Shown here in pieces: positions 17,030 to 25,412 of a stretch of DNA of 38,791 bases. How positions within the stretch are numbered: position 1 is the first letter of the stretch; the number at the start of each line of letters is the position of its first letter. A program made the position numbers and the translations under genes. The notes below the pieces were generated by a model. That model saw only the letters and a program-made list of their open reading frames with translations, had not been told where the DNA came from and ran no database searches. This stretch comes from Psychrobacter sp. 4Bb (GTDB lineage: Bacteria > Pseudomonadota > Gammaproteobacteria > Pseudomonadales > Moraxellaceae), in contig NZ_PJAS01000037.1 of the NCBI RefSeq assembly GCF_002836735.1, positions 1 to 38,791 on the forward strand. Direction: 5' to 3'.

Positions 17030-17407
17030 ATGTTGCTCATTATAGTTAGGACTGACCATACTACAGACAAACTGGTCTCAGTGATCGAAAGCAAGGGTAT
17101 GAAAGTATTTGCACGAGTCGATCATCAAAAAAATGCACAGAGTGCCGACTTATCATTGAGACCAACGCAAGTCGTTATGTTTGGTAACCCTAAAGCAGGT
17201 ACGCCATTAATGAACTGTGAGCAAACTGTTGCCATTGATTTGCCGCAAAAAATCTTAATTAGCGAAGATGCCGATAAAAAAGTATGGCTGTCATACAACA
17301 ACCCTGACTACCTCAAGACACGCCACAATATCAAAGGTTGCGATACCGAGATTGCTAATATCTCAAAAGCACTTAACGCTATCAGTACTGCAGCCACAGC
17401 AAAATAA
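17030..17407 (+). CDS. DUF302 domain protein
   Basis: This 125-residue protein is a single DUF302 domain. It has the family segments SVIESKGMKVFARVDHQKNA at about 18-37, TQVVMFGNPKAGTPLMNC at about 47-64, and VAIDLPQKILISED followed by VWLSYNNPDYL. DUF302 proteins are small alpha/beta proteins of unknown biochemical function, often found near redox or metal-related genes. There is no signal peptide, so a cytosolic location is expected. It follows the LysR gene by 55 bases on the same strand with no terminator seen, so read-through from LysR is possible. No strong Shine-Dalgarno was seen before the ATG. Confidence 0.8.
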   Translation: MLLIIVRTDHTTDKLVSVIESKGMKVFARVDHQKNAQSADLSLRPTQVVMFGNPKAGTPLMNCEQTVAIDLPQKILISEDADKKVWLSYNNPDYLKTRHNIKGCDTEIANISKALNAISTAATAK

Positions 17408-17497
17408 TGTGCTCAGTATATTTGAATAAATATACATTCGAGTAGATAAGTGAACAGACAATTGAAACATTACTTATTTACTTGAAAATCTCTCATA

Positions 17498-17785
17498 TCA
17501 AGAATGACTAGATTGTTCTATCTGGTCATTCAACTCTACTTTTAATTTCTTTGCACACTCAATAATCTTTTTTCTATCGGCAGGAATAGCACCTTGCGCT
17601 ATAGCGATTTCACGCATTTGAACCGTGATATCATAGTGAGGATAGCTAGCGTTACGATGAAATAGACGCGCATCCACATCAATAAACGCCGCAAAATCAT
17701 GTAGCTCTTGCAAGCTATCCGCCAACATATGGCACCACTTATGGCCTTTGAATTTTATCTGCACAAAATCTACATATATCGCCAT
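17498..17785 (-). CDS. DUF4031 domain protein
   Basis: This 95-residue protein matches the DUF4031 pattern. It begins AIYVDFVQIKFKGHKWCHML, continues with ADSLQELHDFAAFIDVDARLF, then has SYPHYDITVQMREIAIAQGA with the conserved H-Y-D and a following Arg/Ala helix. The function of the family is unknown. The protein is small, soluble and without a signal peptide. It lies downstream of the TgpA-like gene on the same strand with a 95-base gap, and converges with the DUF302 gene. Membership in the larger leftward operon is possible but not shown. Confidence 0.75.
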   Translation of the reverse strand: MAIYVDFVQIKFKGHKWCHMLADSLQELHDFAAFIDVDARLFHRNASYPHYDITVQMREIAIAQGAIPADRKKIIECAKKLKVELNDQIEQSSHS

Positions 17786-17880
17786 ATAACCGCCTCTCTA
17801 CTTATTCACTAATTTGCTTATCTGTTTTTTAATTAGCTCAAAATGCTTTAGCAACTTAATAGCACTGTCATCAAAAACCT

Positions 17881-20145
17881 CTATAACAATGCGCGTACAT
17901 CTTTTTTAAGTTGTTTGAGTCGTTCTTGATACTCGCTATGACTGCTATCAAATGTACTCAGTCGTCCGTAGCGTAACTGACGGTAGTTTTGTCTAATTTC
18001 AATAAGCTTTGTCTGAATAACGATTGGGTCGCTACTATCTGTTAGCTGACTCGTAGCAGATTGGGCATTGTCACCCTGACGGCTATCAATAGCCGATGCC
18101 AAACGTTCCAACCAAGCTAGCTGCCCTTCATTATCATTGCGAGCTAATAACTTATCATGTTTGGCAACACGTTTTGAGAGCTGAGCAAGAGGTAGGTCTG
18201 CTGGATGCCAACGCTTGCGGCGGCGATACCAAATGACAAATACTAAGATAGCCATAACGGAAACCGCACTGGTGGCTAACCAAACGACTTGCTGCATGAT
18301 TGAGCTAATATTGAACCATTTGAGTAATGAGTCTGCCTGTTTGTCTTGGTCATAGCCGACTACGTCTTTTTGCCAGTAGTAGCTCGCTTGGTCTGATAGG
18401 CGGCGTAGCGTTTGTAGCATCTGATACTGCTGATAGCTGATTTGTGCACTGGCACCATTGCCAAACATGGCTGCCCCTTGCTGCTCGGTCATCGTATTCA
18501 TACCTTGCTCTACTCGCTCAGGTGCCACAAAGGCTGTCGGATCCACACGTACCCAGCCTTGGCCCTCAAGCCAAACCTCAGTCCATGCGTGCGCATCCAT
18601 TTGCCGCACTTCCCATACGTTACCATTGCGACTCGGCTCACCACCTTGATAGCCCGCTACTACTCGTGCAGGAATACCAGCGGCGCGTAGCATAAAGGTA
18701 AAGCTTGACGAATAATGCTCACAGAACCCTGCTTTGGTTTCAAATAAAAACTCGTCAATACGATTGGTATTGAGCCGTGGTGGCGACAACGTATAGCGAA
18801 ACTCTGTTCGATTAATCCATTGCTCGATAGCCGCTATGTAGCGCACAGGGTCTGAACCTGACTGTGCAAACAGCTGCTTGGCCAGCGCGCGTGATCGGGG
18901 ATTACCCTCATTTGGCAAGGCCAAATTCTCGCGCCGAGAGGCCTCTGTCAAAACAGGATCGATATTCATTGGCGAAAACTGCGCCACCTCATAGCTTAGC
19001 TGCTGGGTGACAGGCTGATTGTTTAATAACGTAAAATCTGACGTGGTCGTGATATCGTGCTGCTGCGAAAAAGGATAATCGAGTCCAAACAGCCAGTTTT
19101 GCTGCGTTGGCTCTAGGATCATTCGATAGTTATTGGGTGCAGATTGAACCTCTTCAGGAACGGTAGCAAAGGCGTTTTGAACCCAAGCAGGTAGTGGTGA
19201 CCCGGCTACCCATTGGCTTTTTTTGGGACTTGGACGCCATGTGACGCCATCAAAATCACTAAATACCAAGCCGCGCCAATATAGGTCTTGCTGCGGCGGC
19301 TGACCCTCTGCAAACTCCACCCGAAAAGCAAGCTCAGTGGACTGACCCAAGTTGGCAAAATCACCAGGAGACATGCTATCAGAGACACCTGTAGTTGCTT
19401 GCTGACCTGAGAGCTGTACAGACCACAGTGGGGGCAGTCTCGGAAAAAACAAAAATAGCACCACCAATAATGGCAATGCACCAACTCCTAACACGCCCAA
19501 TGTACGCAAGCGTCCATCACCGTTAGCACTACTATCATCATTAAGCGCAATAAATGCTAGCAAGACAATGACTGCGCCAACGATCACTTCTAAAGTAGTC
19601 AGTAAACCTTGGTCCATCAAAAATAATGCCGCAAGCACGAACAATGATAAATTCAACACCACATAGGCATCGCGGCGCTTATATAGCTCCCATAGCTTAC
19701 TAACTAGGCATAGCACCAAAAATGCCACACCCATATCGAGCCCAAATGCTGTATTGTAGGTTAGCCATAGACCTAATAGTCCCAGCAGAAAGCCTAGCAT
19801 TTGCATGCTTTGATAAATACGCTTTAGGTGCGATAGTTTTTTGAATTTAGCTTTGATATGAGGCAATTGAGCGGCGATACTGACGGCGGCAAATCCTATC
19901 AGCCATAATGGTAAATGTGCGGCATGCGGTAACACAACGACGACTTGAGCAATTAATACCCAATAATAAGCTGGCAGTGCAAATAACTTACGATACCATT
20001 TAGTGCCATTTCGCTCAGGTCGAATTGAGACTTTTTGACCCAAAGCCAACTGCTCAAAGCTGGCCGTTTTTGTAGCATCGACCGCAGAATATTCTGTGGA
20101 CAGTGTATCAACATCAGCAGAAGATAAGCGTTTAGAATTGGTCAT
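17881..20145 (-). CDS. TgpA-like membrane transglutaminase (DUF3488 + transglutaminase core)
   Basis: The protein of about 754 residues has a cytosolic N-terminus and about seven hydrophobic segments in the first third (such as YYWVLIAQVVVVLP, MLGFLLGLLGLWLTY, LEVIVGAVIVLLAFIAL). A periplasmic transglutaminase-like domain follows, and then a C-terminal membrane segment (VVWLATSAVSVMAILVFVIW) with a cytosolic tail. The papain-like triad is visible: Cys in AGFCEHYSSSFTFML, His in MDAHAWTEVWLEG and Asp in WVRVDPTAFV. This is the architecture of Pseudomonas TgpA, which is important for viability there. The start is ATG 20145, which overlaps the DUF58 stop as ATGA; the longer frame from 20172 would begin well inside the DUF58 gene. 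MoxR, DUF58 and TgpA-like genes commonly occur together. Confidence 0.9.
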   Translation of the reverse strand: MTNSKRLSSADVDTLSTEYSAVDATKTASFEQLALGQKVSIRPERNGTKWYRKLFALPAYYWVLIAQVVVVLPHAAHLPLWLIGFAAVSIAAQLPHIKAKFKKLSHLKRIYQSMQMLGFLLGLLGLWLTYNTAFGLDMGVAFLVLCLVSKLWELYKRRDAYVVLNLSLFVLAALFLMDQGLLTTLEVIVGAVIVLLAFIALNDDSSANGDGRLRTLGVLGVGALPLLVVLFLFFPRLPPLWSVQLSGQQATTGVSDSMSPGDFANLGQSTELAFRVEFAEGQPPQQDLYWRGLVFSDFDGVTWRPSPKKSQWVAGSPLPAWVQNAFATVPEEVQSAPNNYRMILEPTQQNWLFGLDYPFSQQHDITTTSDFTLLNNQPVTQQLSYEVAQFSPMNIDPVLTEASRRENLALPNEGNPRSRALAKQLFAQSGSDPVRYIAAIEQWINRTEFRYTLSPPRLNTNRIDEFLFETKAGFCEHYSSSFTFMLRAAGIPARVVAGYQGGEPSRNGNVWEVRQMDAHAWTEVWLEGQGWVRVDPTAFVAPERVEQGMNTMTEQQGAAMFGNGASAQISYQQYQMLQTLRRLSDQASYYWQKDVVGYDQDKQADSLLKWFNISSIMQQVVWLATSAVSVMAILVFVIWYRRRKRWHPADLPLAQLSKRVAKHDKLLARNDNEGQLAWLERLASAIDSRQGDNAQSATSQLTDSSDPIVIQTKLIEIRQNYRQLRYGRLSTFDSSHSEYQERLKQLKKDVRALL

Positions 20146-21158
20146 GGTGCTTTCGCAAGCCTTAGCAAGCATGCTTGCGCAAAGGATTCTCCGTTACCCA
20201 TCTCCGTAGTAGCAGGAGTATCACTAGGTAAACGCATTTGAAACGGCACGCCTAGCTGACCCAGCGTCAATGCCCCATAAGCCAATTGTGCAAGTTTTTG
20301 CTCGTGATGTGCAGCTGGCATATCTGCATAATCAAGCGTTTGCTCATGACCGACTGGATCAGCGAAGTGCTTGGTCAGCATACCTTGCCCCCGCGCTACA
20401 TGCCCCCAAGAGACTCGGGCCAATGACTCACCCTCGACATAGTTATCTAATCGCTCAAAGTCGTCCTGACCCTGTCTATACTGCCCACCTGTTGGTAAAT
20501 CCTCTAAGCTTGCAATTGCATATTTTGCTTGCCAGTCAAAAACTTCAGGTTTTGGATATACCCAAGCTGTACGCGCAAAGTAGACATAAGACCATGCACG
20601 CATAATACCTAATGGATAAACTGTTTTTATTTTTAACCGCGGTAGTTCAAGTTGACCACGGTTGTAGGTCTGGACAGGCAGTCGAATGACTTGCTCGCCT
20701 TGTAATCGCGTGATGAGCACTGAACTTTGCGCGTTTGTGACATTTTTGGTTTTCTTATTGGCTATCTGCTCAAATTCAAATAGCAACTGGCGCCTTGGTT
20801 GGCGACTATCACTATTCAACTGTAGTGTAACCCAAACAGGCAAGCTAGCTTCTGTCATAGTGACTTCTAGTAAACGCACTTGCAGACCAGATATATGAGC
20901 AAAAGTAACATGAAAACTAATTAGCCAAATACTGACCAGATAAAAGCACAAACCAAGCACCAAATTGTTGCCATAGTTGATACCTGCGATAAAGGTAATT
21001 ACTAATAATACGGCGAATAGCATTCCTTCACGACTAAAGAAAATATAGACATTGCGCAAATTAAGCGTAGCACTGTCACTCTTAGGTGCGCGCGCGGCAA
21101 ACCAGCGGCTCAGAGCTGATTTTATTGGTGCGGTTAAGGCCTTTGGTAACAAGCTCAT
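20142..21158 (-). CDS. DUF58 domain membrane protein
   Basis: The 338-residue protein has two adjacent transmembrane segments near the N-terminus (GMLFAVLLVITFIAGINY and NLVLGLCFYLVSIWLISF, about residues 44-84). A cytosolic region follows that carries the DUF58 core DNYVEGESLARVSWGHVARG and GMLTKHFADP at about 235-265. DUF58 proteins partner with MoxR AAA+ ATPases and often have a von Willebrand-like fold. The gene overlaps the TgpA-like gene by four bases, implying coupled translation. On its upstream side the usual tight link to moxR is lost: 253 bases intervene and include a short interspersed repeat. The biochemical role is not known; the family assignment is secure. Confidence 0.88.
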   Translation of the reverse strand: MSLLPKALTAPIKSALSRWFAARAPKSDSATLNLRNVYIFFSREGMLFAVLLVITFIAGINYGNNLVLGLCFYLVSIWLISFHVTFAHISGLQVRLLEVTMTEASLPVWVTLQLNSDSRQPRRQLLFEFEQIANKKTKNVTNAQSSVLITRLQGEQVIRLPVQTYNRGQLELPRLKIKTVYPLGIMRAWSYVYFARTAWVYPKPEVFDWQAKYAIASLEDLPTGGQYRQGQDDFERLDNYVEGESLARVSWGHVARGQGMLTKHFADPVGHEQTLDYADMPAAHHEQKLAQLAYGALTLGQLGVPFQMRLPSDTPATTEMGNGESFAQACLLRLAKAP

Positions 21159-21243
21159 GACTACCCTATTATTACCATCTAAATAACAATGCTGTCAGTA
21201 TTTGTATTTATATCTGACTGACAAACAAACTCACGAATAGAAC

Positions 21244-21355
21244 GATATAGTTGATTCAGGACAATTCGAATACCAGAAAAGCGGGTGAAAATACCGTAAA
21301 TAATGAACTGAGTGACTTTGATATTTTTTCTAAGTTATATAGATTTGACTATGTG
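21244..21355. repeat. Short interspersed repeat, copy 2 (diverged)
   Basis: This is a diverged copy of the element at 815-934. The left end ATATAGTTGATTCAGGACAA and the block GAATACCAGAAAAGCGGG followed by TGAAAATACC align with copy 1. The right end, GATTTGACTATGTG, reads in reverse as CACATAGTCAAATC and so repeats the inverted-end motif. The interior after the shared block has diverged strongly. It occupies the middle of the moxR/DUF58 gap. Confidence 0.5.
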
Positions 21356-21411
21356 TAGTACTATGGTTCACCGATGCAGTTAATCAATACGGTCAAACAG
21401 CATATCAGCCG

Positions 21412-22437
21412 CTAAGCGACGACTGGCACTTCTGCTAGGATGCGTTGGGCGATGGTTTTTGTTGCTTGCCCACCAGTCACATGCGCGGGTACGAAACGCT
21501 GACCGAGACGATGATCAGTGACCGCAGCAAACACCGCTTGGATATCTTCAGGGGTCACTTCCATATATCCCGATACATAGGCATGCGCTTGGGCAGCACG
21601 TTGTAGTGACAACACGCCGCGAGGCGATAAGCCATGATACTCTTGGCTTGCACGAGTTTTTGCAACCAGTCTCTGCAAATAATCCAATACAGTATCTGCT
21701 ACATAAACTTGTCTGACACCCTGCTGAGCCAATATCACAGCCTCAGTATCAAGTACCGTATCCAAATCCTTGAGTAGCTCGCGACGATCTTTACCTTTTA
21801 GCAGCTCACGCTCTGCGGCAGGCGATGGATAACCCAATGATAAGCATAATAAAAATCTGTCTAACTGCGACTCTGGGAGCGGATAGACACCTGCTTGTTG
21901 CAATGGATTTTGAGTGGCAATGACAAAGAATGGCTGCGGCAAAGGATAAGTCTGACCATCTTGCGTGACTTGTCTCTCCTCCATCGCTTCAAGTAGCGCA
22001 CTCTGCGTTTTGGGACTGGAACGGTTTATTTCATCAGCAAGTAATAACTGTGTAAAGATAGCGCCCGGACGAAACTCAAATTGCTGTTTACTTTGGTCGT
22101 AGATGCTCATACCTAAAATATCAGCAGGCAACATATCATTGGTAAATTGTACTCGGCTAAAGCTTAAACCTAATAACTGTGCCAAGCCCTGTGCCAAAGT
22201 CGTCTTACCCATACCAGGCAAGTCCTGTAACAGCAAATGACCGCCTGCTAATATACAACTGAGCGCTAGCCTGACTGCTTGCGGCTTATCCAATACAATC
22301 TGATTTAATTGCGCTAACAGCTGTGCAATTTGCTGCTGATTGCGTTGAAAATCAGCTGTACTAGGTATGGGTTGGCTGAGCGGATTCTCTGTTATATGAG
22401 AGGTAGATAATGATATATCGTTAGCTGCATGGTTCAT
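21412..22437 (-). CDS. MoxR-family AAA+ ATPase
   Basis: The 341-residue cytosolic protein is a MoxR-type AAA+ ATPase. The Walker A motif is LPGMGKTTLAQGLAQLLG at about 74-91, followed by VQFTNDMLPADILGM. Walker B is LLLADEINRSSPKTQSALLE, and the sensor region reads FFVIATQNPLQQAGVYPLPE, all hallmarks of the family. The C-terminal lid contains GLSPRGVLSLQRAAQAHAYV. MoxR ATPases act with DUF58 or von Willebrand-domain partners as chaperones in assembling other proteins, often in the envelope. It follows the cytochrome c gene by about 42 bases and precedes the DUF58 and TgpA-like genes. No good Shine-Dalgarno was seen before the ATG. Confidence 0.92.
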   Translation of the reverse strand: MNHAANDISLSTSHITENPLSQPIPSTADFQRNQQQIAQLLAQLNQIVLDKPQAVRLALSCILAGGHLLLQDLPGMGKTTLAQGLAQLLGLSFSRVQFTNDMLPADILGMSIYDQSKQQFEFRPGAIFTQLLLADEINRSSPKTQSALLEAMEERQVTQDGQTYPLPQPFFVIATQNPLQQAGVYPLPESQLDRFLLCLSLGYPSPAAERELLKGKDRRELLKDLDTVLDTEAVILAQQGVRQVYVADTVLDYLQRLVAKTRASQEYHGLSPRGVLSLQRAAQAHAYVSGYMEVTPEDIQAVFAAVTDHRLGQRFVPAHVTGGQATKTIAQRILAEVPVVA

Positions 22438-22479
22438 GGTAGGTTATTGGCTCATTTTTTAGGTCATAACGATGATAAG

Positions 22480-22938
22480 TCAGTTCACATCATCTGTAAC
22501 GGTTGGTGCAGCGGCACGGAGCGTAGATAAATAAGCAATAATATCAGCACGTTCTTTCGCATCTGGCATCGGGTCAGACAGCATTTTGGAGTCCGGCATG
22601 GCTTTTTGGGCATCTGCAATATATGGATCGAGTGTCTCTGCATCCCATACCCAACCTGAATCTTCTAGCCCTTTGCTGTAGGTATAGTCTTTTAACTCGG
22701 CAGCTGGCGCACCATATATATTCATTAATTGTGGGCCTTTTTTATTCAGACCCGCATTACGTTGGTGACATTGACCACAGGCATCTTTATAAATTATCGA
22801 ACCGTTGTCTGCATCGCCGTCAGTATATAAGGGCAGAGTCACAGGAGCACGGTGGTCAGGTGGTGTTTTCTCACAAGCTGCGAGCAACAGAACAGCAGCC
22901 AAAAGGCTACTCATTTGATATTTATTAATAAGTGTCAT
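22480..22938 (-). CDS. Class I c-type cytochrome lipoprotein
   Basis: The protein of about 152 residues starts with a lipoprotein signal peptide: MTLINKYQMSSLLAAVLLLA followed by AC, where Cys is the predicted lipidated residue. The mature part has one haem site, ACGQCHQRNAG (CxxCH). The segment KKGPQLMNIYGAPA and a probable axial Met in KAMPDSKML fit a small class I cytochrome c. It is expected to be membrane-anchored in the periplasm and to carry electrons. The longest frame begins with a TTG three codons earlier (22947); ATG 22938 is preferred as the normal start, although neither has a clear Shine-Dalgarno. It is directly upstream of moxR on the same strand, but a functional link is not evident. 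Confidence 0.88.
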   Translation of the reverse strand: MTLINKYQMSSLLAAVLLLAACEKTPPDHRAPVTLPLYTDGDADNGSIIYKDACGQCHQRNAGLNKKGPQLMNIYGAPAAELKDYTYSKGLEDSGWVWDAETLDPYIADAQKAMPDSKMLSDPMPDAKERADIIAYLSTLRAAAPTVTDDVN

Positions 22939-23002
22939 TTTTAGCAATCTTTAGTTGAAGAATATTATCGCTATGACATAAACGATATGACATATTGGCC
23001 TT

Positions 23003-25090
23003 TTAACTCGCTACCTTTATTGTGCTACTAGGCTCTTCTAAATAATACCCCTGCAAATAGCGTGCGCCCACACTCCAAGCGACCGACATCGTTGCTGCAT
23101 CTTCGATATAAGGCATGAGCACATCAACTTTGATATCATTAGTGCGCATGATGATAGACTTGACCGTTTCTAAATTTTCTGCTGAACCAATGTCTTGAAT
23201 ATAACTGCGTGCCAAGCGTACCATATCAGGCTGGACAAAATTGGCAATTTCGATAGATTTGGCAGACGAGCCAAAGTTATTAACACCGATTTGACAATTG
23301 ACATCGTTGAGCGCGGAAAATTGGGATTTGGCGACGGTTAAATGTTCAGAGATATCTATTTCATTGAACTGTAGTGTTAATACACCAGCTGCGCCGCCTA
23401 CTGCTTTTATCAATTGACTCGCCACTATCGGCAATTTTTTATCGACCAGTGAAGCATTGGTTAATTGTACTAACAGTTTGGCTTCAGGATGAACTTTACG
23501 GACGTCATTGATTTTCTTACAGGCATTGATAAGCACCCATCGGTCAATCTTCTCTAACAGTTGATGTTTTTTAGCCACCGCCATAAATTGATCAGGGGTT
23601 AATACCGTATTGTCAGCATCTGACAGCGGTAACCGTAGATACACTTCAAAGAAGTCGCTACGATCGTTGTTGATGTCGTATATTGGCTGAAATGATAGAT
23701 CAAAACGGTTATTAGTAATGGCATCCACTAATGACTCAGCAAGTGCATGATCATCGCTATTGGCATGTTCGCTTGGGTCATATATACGGTAAGATCCACC
23801 ACTGTTAGAAGTCTCTACCATGATTTGGCTGATAGCATCCATGGCGCGTTCTAATATGATGACAGGCTCTACAGGATTTTTTTCAATCTTGACAACAGCA
23901 ATGCTGACTGTTGTATTCGTTGTACGTTTATCAACTTCAATAAACATACCCTTGATTGACGAACCGATATGCGTAGCAAGTTCTTCAAGATCACTCGTCA
24001 TCTTGTTTTTTACTAAAATCGTAAATGCTGTATCGCTAAAACGGCTCACATGCCCATCAGGTACTAGCTCAGTTAATGTGTGGGCAACTTGTTTGACCGT
24101 TGCATCTATTCCTTGTAGACCTAAACTACTTCTTATTTTTCCTACATTATCAACCTGCACATATAGCAGGGCTGCGGTCATTAGTCCTTGGGACGCCTGC
24201 TGATGTATTGCTATCATCTGCTCTTCAAAACCACGACGATTATCTAAGCCAGTTAAATTATCTTTACGTTCAGCTTCAGCTAAACGCTTAGCAACCTCCG
24301 CACTATTATTACTATTCTGCTGAATAATAATCTGAATGACTGGCTCGCCCTCTAACGTGGCTGATGCTAATTGTAGTTTCGCTTCAAAAGTGCTGCCATC
24401 TGTCCGCACACTTTCAAAATTAAACTCAACGTCTTGGCGACTGCCTTTGTCAAACTGACGTAAAAACTGTTTAAATCCTTTGACACTATCACCACCCGAA
24501 ATCAGATCAATAATAGGCACGCCTACCGCTTCATTCATTGATTTGAAACCGAATAATTGGAGATAGGGATCATTAGCAAAGATATGAATCCCTTCATCAA
24601 TATAAGCAACCGCGCTCTTGGAGTTCTTAATCAGCACATTAGCACGTTGTTCTGCTTCAGACAGTACTTGACGTAAAGTTTTTAGCTCACGACGACTGCG
24701 CAAACTACTATGCTGTAGACAAATGGCCATTACGACTGGCATCTCTTGATCCATTTCAAGCGCTTTGATCATCGTGCCACTAATCACAGTCGGTAGCTCA
24801 TACTCATTGTAGGCCGTCGACGCTATCTCTTCGTTCACTAGACAAATCATCGGCAGATCAATACTTTGCTCTTGTACGAGGCTCACTACATCCGTAAAGT
24901 TCATATCATAAGCCTTACCAAATACCAAGATATCCCACGGTTGGCGTAAGAGTTTCAATAGCTCTTCTTTATCGTCCAAAAACCCTAAATTTACATTATC
25001 GTAATAAGGACTCAATAACTGCACAAGACGTTCAGCATAAAGCTGATCATCATTGATCACCAATAAATTTAAAAGAGATTGAGAGCGCAT
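23003..25090 (-). CDS. fimX: FimX-like protein: pseudo-receiver, PAS, degenerate GGDEF and EAL
   Basis: The 695-residue protein has the layout and length of Pseudomonas FimX (about 691), a c-di-GMP receptor needed for type IV pilus assembly and twitching. Residues 1-120 form a receiver-like domain, but WDILVFGKAYDM lacks the phospho-acceptor Asp. A PAS domain lies at about 150-262 (AVAYIDEGIHIFANDPYLQL). The GGDEF domain starts at DNLTGLDNRRGFEEQM, but its active-site strand reads HVSRFSDTAFTILV, so cyclase activity is not expected. The EAL domain begins FDLSFQPIYDI and has FEVYLRL in place of E-A-L-L-R, so it is probably a binding domain rather than a phosphodiesterase. AAGG six bases before the ATG supports the start. 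Orthology to FimX is inferred from architecture. Confidence 0.85.
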   Translation of the reverse strand: MRSQSLLNLLVINDDQLYAERLVQLLSPYYDNVNLGFLDDKEELLKLLRQPWDILVFGKAYDMNFTDVVSLVQEQSIDLPMICLVNEEIASTAYNEYELPTVISGTMIKALEMDQEMPVVMAICLQHSSLRSRRELKTLRQVLSEAEQRANVLIKNSKSAVAYIDEGIHIFANDPYLQLFGFKSMNEAVGVPIIDLISGGDSVKGFKQFLRQFDKGSRQDVEFNFESVRTDGSTFEAKLQLASATLEGEPVIQIIIQQNSNNSAEVAKRLAEAERKDNLTGLDNRRGFEEQMIAIHQQASQGLMTAALLYVQVDNVGKIRSSLGLQGIDATVKQVAHTLTELVPDGHVSRFSDTAFTILVKNKMTSDLEELATHIGSSIKGMFIEVDKRTTNTTVSIAVVKIEKNPVEPVIILERAMDAISQIMVETSNSGGSYRIYDPSEHANSDDHALAESLVDAITNNRFDLSFQPIYDINNDRSDFFEVYLRLPLSDADNTVLTPDQFMAVAKKHQLLEKIDRWVLINACKKINDVRKVHPEAKLLVQLTNASLVDKKLPIVASQLIKAVGGAAGVLTLQFNEIDISEHLTVAKSQFSALNDVNCQIGVNNFGSSAKSIEIANFVQPDMVRLARSYIQDIGSAENLETVKSIIMRTNDIKVDVLMPYIEDAATMSVAWSVGARYLQGYYLEEPSSTIKVAS

Positions 25091-25412
25091 AAGGAGCCTT
25101 TTAGTCGTACGTATTGTTATCTATTATTTTGTTACTTTACATCTTTGTCTAAAACTAACCTAGCACATAAAACACGCTAGCGTTAATATTCTATGAATCC
25201 TATCAGTATAGACTGAGCTTTCACCATGATAATTACTTTATTGTTAGAGATATCATAAAAATCAGAGTAACAATATTTATCATTATAGACAATAATTAGA
25301 CCAACTGCAGATTAACTTATGACCTTTGTCGACTACTATATTACTGACAGAAATCTGTATAAACTCTTCGTTATGGCCTAAAACACCTATTATGTACGGA
25401 TGTCCCTAAGCG
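25091..25412. other. Intergenic region upstream of the FimX-like gene
   Basis: This gap of 322 AT-rich bases has no recognised gene. It holds the presumed leftward promoter region of the FimX-like gene, and it separates that gene from the unrecognised protein upstream. A perfect ten-base palindrome, ACGCTAGCGT, lies at 25174-25183 and could be an operator, but that is speculative. Confidence 0.5.

Noticed and set aside
18442..18695. Three overlapping rightward frames inside the transglutaminase gene
   Set aside because: They are shadows of the conserved catalytic core on the opposite strand.
20146..20172. Longer start of the TgpA-like gene
   Set aside because: It would overlap DUF58 by 31 bases, while ATG 20145 gives the classic ATGA overlap and a normal N-terminus.
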